Below are positions 57,553 to 64,000 of a stretch of 64,000 bases of DNA, one piece after another. The position numbers and the translations under genes are program-made. This stretch comes from Taxawa tesnikishii (nom. ined.) (taxonomy: Eukaryota > Ascomycota > Dothideomycetes > Dothideales), in contig JAPDRO010000004.1 of the NCBI GenBank assembly GCA_030247885.1, positions 744,001-808,000 on the forward strand, written 5' to 3'. The notes beneath the pieces were generated by a model. That model did not search any database. It was not told the DNA's origin and saw only the letters and a program-made list of their open reading frames with translations. Positions within the stretch are counted from its first letter, which is position 1; every line of letters begins with the position of its first letter.

Positions 57553-59234
57553 TCACACCCCATCTAGCCCCAAGTCCTTCAAGATATCAACGTCGCCAAG
57601 CTTGCGTTTCTCCCTCACCCAACCTTTGTGCACATACCGTCCACTCTTCCCACCGTCCTTGAACACAACCCTCGTGCCAGTGATGACCATCTTCCTATCC
57701 ACTGCCTTGCACATGTCGTACACGGTAAGCGCAGCACCCGTCGCCGCCGTCAAAGCCTCCATCTCGACTCCTGTCGGACCATGGCACTCGACCCTAGCCT
57801 CGACAGCGACAGCGCCATACTCGTTTCTGGTGGGGTTCATATGCAGCGTGCCTGACGGAAGGGGCTGCAGGTCGACAGTGACTTTCGAGATTGCAAGCGG
57901 GTGACAGAGAGGTATTATGTCGGAGCAGCGTTTCGCCGCCATGATGCCGGCGATGCGCGCGACACCTAGCACGTCACCCTTCTTGTTCGTGTTCTCCATG
58001 ATCAAACGCAGGGCCTCGTGGTTCTTGAATGAGACACAACTCACGGCGATGGCGATTCGGTGAGTCGAGGGCTTCTGTCCTACATCGACCATGCGGGCTT
58101 TGCCGGTCGACGAGACGTGTGTGAGTCTCGGTGTCATCAAGGAAGCGGGTGGATCTGGGGAAGGTGTTGTAGCGGCAGAGGTAGAAGGAGTCGCGTTCAC
58201 GGCTCGGTCCGTTGTATCTGCGACTGGTACAGAGACTGCTGCATCGACAGCTTTGTCGTTAAGCGAACCGGAGCCGCTTGTGGAAGGTTTTGCGATTTCC
58301 CAAGGGGGAGAGGAGCCGATGGGATTTCAGCGGTCCGACCGACCCGCGTATTGGCCATACGGGAAGCGGCTCGCGCCGCCCTGGCTCGTATGGCTCTTTG
58401 GATTCTCAGGGATCGATGAACATAGGGCAGAAAGTCCTGGTCGGGCCTGCGTGCCACTATGCGCGGATAGGCATGGGCACTTTCAGGTCGTCCATGTTGA
58501 GGTTTGGATGATTCAAAACTACGTCGATCTCTTTCGGCATCGAAATCAGCATCGACAGCGGCAGTATCGCTTTCCTGTGACCTTATTGGGCTGTTCGGGA
58601 AAGACGGTTGCGACTTTGGATTATACACAGCTGCCAAATGAGACACATCGGTGGTCGCATCCACCAACGAACTACCGGATGATGGTTGTTCGTTGGCACG
58701 CGAGGGTGATCCAGAGTCATTCGTGTTCCTTTGGCGAATAGAGTCGACGCTGGGCGCGGAGGAAGATCGCTTCTCCAAGGCATTGTCCTCGAACTCAGCC
58801 GAGGTCGTTGAGAGGAAAGACGATGACTTTTGGTCCTGAGCTGGTACCTCTGATACAACCTCTTGGTCGTTTGTGTAACCAGACGACATGCCCTCGACCT
58901 CGCTGGATGGTGATAGGGTGGACGGCTGTGTTGTCTCAGTATTAGGTGGCGAAGCCTCCTGTCGAGGTCGACTGTACCGTCCTCCGGTTGACTGCCGGAA
59001 CAATCCACTTAGACTGGTAAAGTCAAGGTCGGAAGCGATGCTGGCAGCAGTAGGTATCGTTGCTTGAATATCCCGATCCTGAATGGGATCGCCTTGGGAA
59101 AGTCTGTGTTCTGTGTCTCGGCTTGCGTTCCCCCAACGCCGTTTTTGAACCAGTGGAGTACATTCGCATTCCGAATGGGGCATATTTCGCTGATGACAAG
59201 ACGTGAGGTGGAATTGCTGACCATGGATACGCAT
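57553..59234 (-). CDS. cnxABC: Molybdenum cofactor biosynthesis MoaC domain with long Ser-rich lead
   Basis: The MoaC domain is at 57553-58140: RMVDVGQKPSTHRIAIAVS, KKGDVLGVARIAGIMAAKR, CSDIIPLCHPLAISKVTVDL, CHGPTGVEMEALTAATGAAL and YDMCKAVDRKMVITG. MoaC works with MoaA to make cyclic pyranopterin monophosphate. Upstream lies an approximately 345-codon open frame, 59234-58197, rich in Ser, Pro and Gln, starting MRIHGQQFHLTSCHQRN and holding an Arg/Ala-rich stretch RIQRAIRARAARAASRM. The two frames overlap near 58200-58330 and join if one base is missing. In other fungi (cnxABC of Aspergillus) MoaA and MoaC are one polypeptide, so this may be the 3' part of a fused gene, or a separate gene starting at 59234. 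I cannot settle which. Confidence 0.75.
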
Positions 59235-59472
59235 TTCGCATAGGTAATGATTGTGGGGATTGCAAACACTGGTGGTCGGGTTTTCTATCGAAGGCAGCAG
59301 AGTCAGCTTCTAGCCACAAGACGTAGCATCACGACAACGGCAATGGTAACGGCAACGGCAATGTTGCACATTCTTGAAGAGCAAAGGACGAAGATTGTGC
59401 ATACTCTGAAAATGGCGAGAGGTGCTTGTATCTTTCATTCATATCGTCTCTCGTGACCATTCATGGGATATA

Positions 59473-60850
59473 TCACCTACCCCCGATCAAAATCATCGGT
59501 CTGTTTTTCATATCTGCAAGCTCGTCCAAGCCGGCATGCGCCTCCTTCTTCCGCTTGACAGCCATGCCGATGACGTTGAGCAACTCTGCTTCGCGCTCAC
59601 TCCAGCCGGGACCGGCACCGCCGGCCAGTAGTCCTTGCCGGCGGTTCATCTCGACCTGTTTTAGAGCCTCAAATGCTTCCTCATCCATAGGCTCGTTGTT
59701 GTTGCCTTTGCGAACAAGATCCCTTAGTGACACCTCGGTGTTGCCGAAAAGGCATACTTTGAGGTTTCCGTCGCTCGTTATCCGCAGACGGTTGCAGGTA
59801 CCGCAGAAGTTGTGCGTCATGCTTGTGATAAATCCAAGCTTGCCTACAAATCCAGGAATTTCGTAGGTCTTACTCGTATCGTTCTTGTGCCCTTGAGCCC
59901 TTCGGAGACCTGGGTATTTCTGGCGGATGATGTCCAGCATCTCCCTGTATGTGAGCATTTTCCGCTCGGCCCACTTGTTGCCATCGAAAGGCATATACTC
60001 GATGAACCGAACCTCGACGTCCTTTTCCCTGCCCAGTTCGACAAACGGAATTATCTCCCTCTCGTTTATGCCGCGCATGACGACGCAATTGATCTTCAGC
60101 TTGATGCCGGCGCCGAGTTTGTTCATCTCAAGAACTCTTTCGATACTCTTCATGACTGCGTCGAAACCCTTCCGCCGTGTCAGGATTTGGAATTGGAAGG
60201 GATCCAGAGTGTCTAAGCTTATGTTGAGACCCGTTAATCCAGCTTCCACCATCTTGTCTAGTTTCCTATGTAGACTGATTCCATTTGTCGTCAAAGCCAA
60301 CTCTCGCAGTCCTTGACTCTTCAACGATCCAATCTGTTGCATCATGGAAATGATGTCCTTGCGCACTGTGGGTTCGCCGCCAGTAAGACGAATCTTTGTC
60401 ACGCCTTGTGAAACGAATAGAGAGGATAGGTAGAAGATCTCGGGTGTCGTGAGTAGATGACTTGGTGGAGAGAGCGGCACGCCCTCTGCGAATGAATTCG
60501 TCAGCAAAGGCTCTTATGATCATGGTACTGGTACTCGACACACCTTCTGGCATGCAATATAAGCATCGTAGGTTGCAGCGCTCGGTGACACTGATGCGCA
60601 AGTAGTCATGTTGCCGGTTGAAGTTATCCGTAAGGAATTCAGAGAAGGGTTTGGCTTCTCCTATGGCTTTCCGTCGGTCCTGAGGTTGAGGTATCGAATG
60701 CGCCGGTGGAGTGTCGACATTGTACGGTATAGCGTTCCTGTATTCAGTTGCCGCAGCGGCAGATGCGATGCGCCGGACGTGCCGGGTCGAGAGTATCCTT
60801 GGCCGCCGGACACCTCTCCCGAAGGAGCGTAACGGAAGGGCTGTAGTCAT
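59473..60850 (-). CDS. cnxABC: Molybdenum cofactor biosynthesis MoaA domain (radical SAM)
   Basis: Exons 60850-60544 and 60485-59473, with a 58-bp intron; 439 residues if it ends at the stop at 59473. MoaA is a radical-SAM enzyme that starts GTP rearrangement in molybdopterin synthesis in mitochondria. The N-terminus [20 protein letters not shown] looks like a mitochondrial presequence. The SAM cluster is [20 protein letters not shown] (CxxxCxxC), followed by [12 protein letters not shown] and [15 protein letters not shown]. The second cluster is [18 protein letters not shown] with a third cysteine in NLKVCLFG. The C-terminus reads [10 protein letters not shown], so it keeps the double glycine needed by MoaA/MOCS1A, with one Arg after it. 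A GTAGGT donor-like site overlaps the GGR-stop, so splicing onward to the MoaC part is possible. Confidence 0.9.
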
Positions 60851-61243
60851 GGCTGCGGTATTTCATTGTCGCGCGCGCATCTTTGAAGGACTGACCGAAT
60901 GAACAACCGAGTCAACAAACCATACGTACAAATTCTCGGTGCGGAGCGGATGGTTGCAGGGACAGAAACAGGCAGGCGGCGAAGCGCGAGGATGGCATTA
61001 TTATAACCCTTGTTTCTCCGGAGGGGCTCCCGGAAGCTCGTGAATGCTTGCAGTGCCGAGTCTGCTTATCGTATTGAGGATGACACACCCATGATGGACC
61101 TACAAACACGTTTGGGTTAAGCGCAGCCTGCAGTGCATGGGACTTTCGATCTACCGGATACACTGTTGACTGCCAGCACTCGCATAGCCCATTAGCCACT
61201 GGATAGGGCGCGAAGAAACCAGACCCCCAGCAGCACAGCAGTC
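60851..61243. promoter_or_regulatory. Divergent promoter of the MoaA and GFA genes
   Basis: A 393-bp spacer between the two start codons, without a clear TATA box or repeat. Confidence 0.5.
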
Positions 61244-61819
61244 ATGCCCGACGGAGACAATTCACCGGCGGCATTTCGAGGCAGCTGCCTTTGCAAGCGG
61301 CTAACATACACCTCCGCCTCATGGCCTACCACCGTGCAATGGTGTCACTGTACGTAGTCTTGCTATCGGAACAAAACGCGACCAAATCAAGGGGTAGCGC
61401 CAAGAACTCGAATAGCATCCTAACCCTCGCCAGGTATGGACTGCCGCAAGTTGTCCGGTGGAGCCTTCTTGCCCTGGGCAGCTGTACAACTCAAGGCTCT
61501 CAGCTTCTACGATGAAGGAGGTCAAGTTCAGATGGTTCCGCACGAGAGCATCGGGAATCTTGATGTCATGGCGCTGAGCGAGGTCGCGCTTCGAGCAGCT
61601 TGCAATAAATGCCATGCACCGCTCACCATGTTTACTCGCAAAGATCCCGATCTCTTGTATGTGACAATCGGCACCATCGACGAGGGCAGCATTCCGAATC
61701 AGAAAGACAGGGCGAGGCTGAGGCCGGAAGCGCACATCTTCGTCAGCCAAAATGTCAGTTGGTTCGATGTCGGCCAAGACGGTATTCCATGCTTTGGGAG
61801 ATTCATGTCTGAGCGATGA
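61244..61819 (+). CDS. GFA/CENP-V-type zinc-binding protein
   Basis: Exons 61244-61349 and 61434-61819, with an 84-bp intron (donor GTACGT, acceptor CAG); 163 residues in intact frame. It has the glutathione-dependent formaldehyde-activating enzyme fold: GSCLCKRLTYTS (first zinc cysteines), WCHCMDCRKLSGGAFLPWAA (second set, split by the intron), and CNKCHAPLTMF (third set). The C-terminal part reads VTIGTIDEGSIPNQKDRARL and ends HIFVSQNVSWFDVGQDG. Fungi carry many such proteins; most are annotated as GFA but the real substrates are unknown. The start is the ATG at 61244 before MPDGDNSPAAF. Confidence 0.88.
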
Positions 61820-62973
61820 GAAAGTCCGGAGGTGCAACAGCGGTGATGGTCTGGATGCACAAGCAGTCTTGAAACGGCCGAGACGCGGCGAAGGTTACAA
61901 CAATGACCAACAAACTCATTCAGAAAGTGGCGAGAGAAAAGATTTGCTCGAAGAATTCCATTCCGTGCTACATACTCTACATATCTCCCTCTCAAGGTGA
62001 CAGCGGGATCCTTCCTTCCGCCAAGCAGAACGTGATGATTCGGAGCCTGTCAGACTTCTCGCGACACCCTCCCAGGCGGACCGACCGAAGCCAGACATCC
62101 GGATGGGTTGAGATCATCACCACCTTGCCAAAAGGCAAAGCACACGGCATCACTCTTAGGCACCGGAGATGTTGATCATCAGCCAGGTTGAGGTTCTGTG
62201 GCTGATTTAAGGAAATCAGACTGGGTCGTTTACTATAGAAATGATTCTATGAAGTAACTGGTCACGGTTGTCAGTAGGTGCTTCCAACAATTGGGGGGCC
62301 TGGCGTGAAAACTTACAGTCGACTGAAGAAGAAAGAAGAAGGGGAGGGAGGAAGCGCGCAGTTTTGTTGTTCCAGTCTGCGCACGGGCCACCGCGGCGAG
62401 TGGCAGAATCCTGCAGCCGTAGAACAACCGGCCGGTCGATGGAAGGAAGGCTGCGCTCCACTCTGTGCCGCTTGCTGGAGAGCCCTGCAGACGTTCATCA
62501 CTCTTCAACAAGACCCTAAGACCCTTGATTTCCCTTCACCAGATGTTTCCCACTCTATACCGGAACGCTGCACCTACCACAGCAGCTATGCTGCCAAGTG
62601 CACCGATGCGGTACGCCATCAGTGATTGATCGACCGACAGTGGCAAGCGCAAGCGAAGCCCAGTTCTGCCAAGTTTGCTTGACCAAAGCCAAGTTTCTGC
62701 CCGGATTGACGAAGGCCAAGCAAACGCGCAAACAGGAAAGTGGAAAGCACACTCACATGTATAGCCATATATAACGGGTGAGCGCCGCCGTGTGAACCAA
62801 AGTAGGCAAACGCATTCGTGGTAGTGACCATCCGGCCCTGCAAGTCTTGTAGGCGCTTGTCTCTTGCTTCGTCTCTTTGCTCATCGTCTCGACAACAACA
62901 CTTCGCGCTCTCTTCCTTTGGGTCTGTTCTCAGTATACCACCGCTGTAGCATACCTCCACAGACTCGGACAGA
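61820..62973. other. Intergenic, no gene seen
   Basis: About 1.15 kb between the GFA-type stop and the PAP2 start. It has purine-rich tracts and only short open frames without motifs. Confidence 0.55.
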
Positions 62974-64000
62974 ATGGGCTTCTTCAACCGTCGTGCGGCG
63001 CCCGCCGACCCGAACACCGCTAACAGCGTGGGCAATGGCCACGTCCGAGAGAAGCGTGGGAGACACTCAATCATGGGCAAACATGAGCGCCGTGCAACAT
63101 ACGGAAACGACACCGCTTACAACAAGCGGCCATCCTTTGGCCAATGGCTCAAGGGCACATGGCTGGACATCCTTACAATGGCGGCTATGGGCGCTATTGG
63201 TCTCGGTATCTACGAGGGTACGCTTATCTGAACCTCTTCCTACCATCGCCAATGCTGACTATACTACAGCTCACCCGGCTCCAAGCCGCTCCTTTCCCGT
63301 CTACTTCCGCGACGGCGAGGTCGTGTATCCACAGTTTGCCTACCCTCTGCGCCACGAAATCGTGCCCATCTGGCTCGCTGCCCTTCTCGGCTCCCTAATC
63401 CCCATCTTCATCATCCTGGTCATGCAGGTCCGCATCCGGTCCTTCATGGACGCCAATAACGCTATCATCGGCCTCCTCTACTCTCTCATCACAGCCGCTG
63501 TATTCCAAGTGTTCATCAAGTGGCTCATCGGCGGTCTGCGCCCACACTTCCTCGACGTCTGCAAGCCCGCCGTGCCACTGGAGGGTCAGCAGAACGGCAA
63601 CGGGTTCAACATGATCATGTACGACCGCAAGATCTGCACCGGCGACCCAGACGAGATCGACGACTCGCTCGAGAGCATGCCGTCCGGACACTCCACCGCC
63701 GCCTTCGCCGGCTTCATCTACCTTTACCTCTACCTCAACGCCAAGCTGAAGGTCTGGTCCAACTACCACCCAGCCTACTGGAAGCTGATCGTGACCTACA
63801 TCCCCGTCCTCGGCGCCACACTTATCGCAGGTGCACTCACTATTGATGAGTATCACAACTGGTACGATGTGGTGGCCGGCGCTCTCATCGGCACCATCAT
63901 GGCCTTCTCCGCTTACCGCATGGTCTACGCCTCCGTCTGGGACTTCAGGAATAATCACATCCCGCTCATGCGCAACACCGCCTTCACTTACGGTGACGGC
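62974..64000 (+). CDS. PAP2-family lipid phosphatase (diacylglycerol pyrophosphate phosphatase-like), partial
   Basis: Exons 62974-63217 and 63270 to beyond the right edge, with a 52-bp intron; the C-terminus is outside the window. These integral membrane enzymes dephosphorylate phosphatidate, diacylglycerol pyrophosphate and similar lipids. The N-terminus is basic (MGFFNRRAAPADPN) and followed by WLDILTMAAMGAIGLGIYE, a membrane span. The second exon shows AHPAPSRSFPVYFRDGE, VPIWLAALLGSLIPIFIIL, and the three catalytic blocks: KWLIGGLRPHF, MPSGHSTAAFAGF and IDEYHNWYDVVAG. The product fits the fungal DPP1/LPP type. A minus-strand 187-codon frame across it is an antisense shadow. Confidence 0.93.

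Noticed and set aside
57553-60850. Secondary-metabolite or other biosynthetic gene cluster at the right end
   Set aside because: The neighbours are molybdenum-cofactor, GFA-type and lipid phosphatase genes with separate promoters; no backbone synthase is present.
63395-63958. 187-codon minus-strand open frame
   Set aside because: Fully antisense to the PAP2 gene, whose motifs are unmistakable; its Val/Asp/Glu-rich content reflects the high GC of the coding strand.
1-64000. Transposons, LTR elements, virus-derived copies or CRISPR arrays
   Set aside because: No terminal repeats, transposase, reverse transcriptase, capsid-like frames or spaced repeat arrays were seen; all tandem repeats are simple short units.

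Overview
The window looks like nuclear DNA of a filamentous ascomycete fungus, most likely a Dothideomycete. The reasons are short introns of about 46-115 bp with GT..AG ends and CTRAY-like branch points, dense gene packing on both strands, moderately high GC, and typical fungal families: a GAF hybrid histidine kinase, D-arabinono-1,4-lactone oxidase, GH12, DUF8004, DUF3455, Ski3 and a MoaA/MoaC locus. I found no rRNA, convincing tRNA, CRISPR array, transposon or virus-derived element. The class assignment is inference; no marker sequence was searched.

Layout. 0-5 kb: a small metabolic group (isocitrate-dehydrogenase-like enzyme, RraA-type aldolase, decayed transcription-factor fragment, succinate-semialdehyde dehydrogenase). 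5.7-17 kb: dynamin-like GTPase, membrane-anchored conserved protein, hybrid histidine kinase, D-arabinono-1,4-lactone oxidase. 18.5-25.3 kb: DUF8004 protein and a PLP aminotransferase diverging from a repeat-rich 1.2-kb spacer, then glucosamine-6-phosphate N-acetyltransferase. 27-28 kb: secreted GH12 glucanase. 28.8-35 kb: divergent membrane-traffic pair VPS3 / CASP (COY1). 36-42 kb: secreted DUF3455 protein, short-chain dehydrogenase, C2H2 zinc-finger factor. 42.6-53.7 kb: SKI3 / HAUS1 divergent pair, then histidine acid phosphatase / PPR protein divergent pair. 53.8-64 kb: HOL1-like MFS transporter, molybdenum-cofactor locus (MoaA and MoaC parts), GFA-type protein, and a PAP2 lipid phosphatase running off the right edge.

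Most genes are ordinary housekeeping genes that are unrelated in function. The exceptions are the left-edge metabolic group and the two trafficking genes that share a promoter region.

The most striking global feature is that 13 of the genes carry 22 reading-frame breaks. Nearly all are equivalent to one missing base, most of them at or next to a mononucleotide run, while protein similarity continues unbroken in the next frame. This looks like uncorrected read or assembly indels rather than gene decay, so coordinates of those genes are given across the breaks. I did not find a clearly new biological system. The best leads are the left-edge enzyme group, the MoaA stop codon that overlaps a splice donor, the shortened dynamin stalk, and recurring GGNAAY-type hexamer repeats in promoters.
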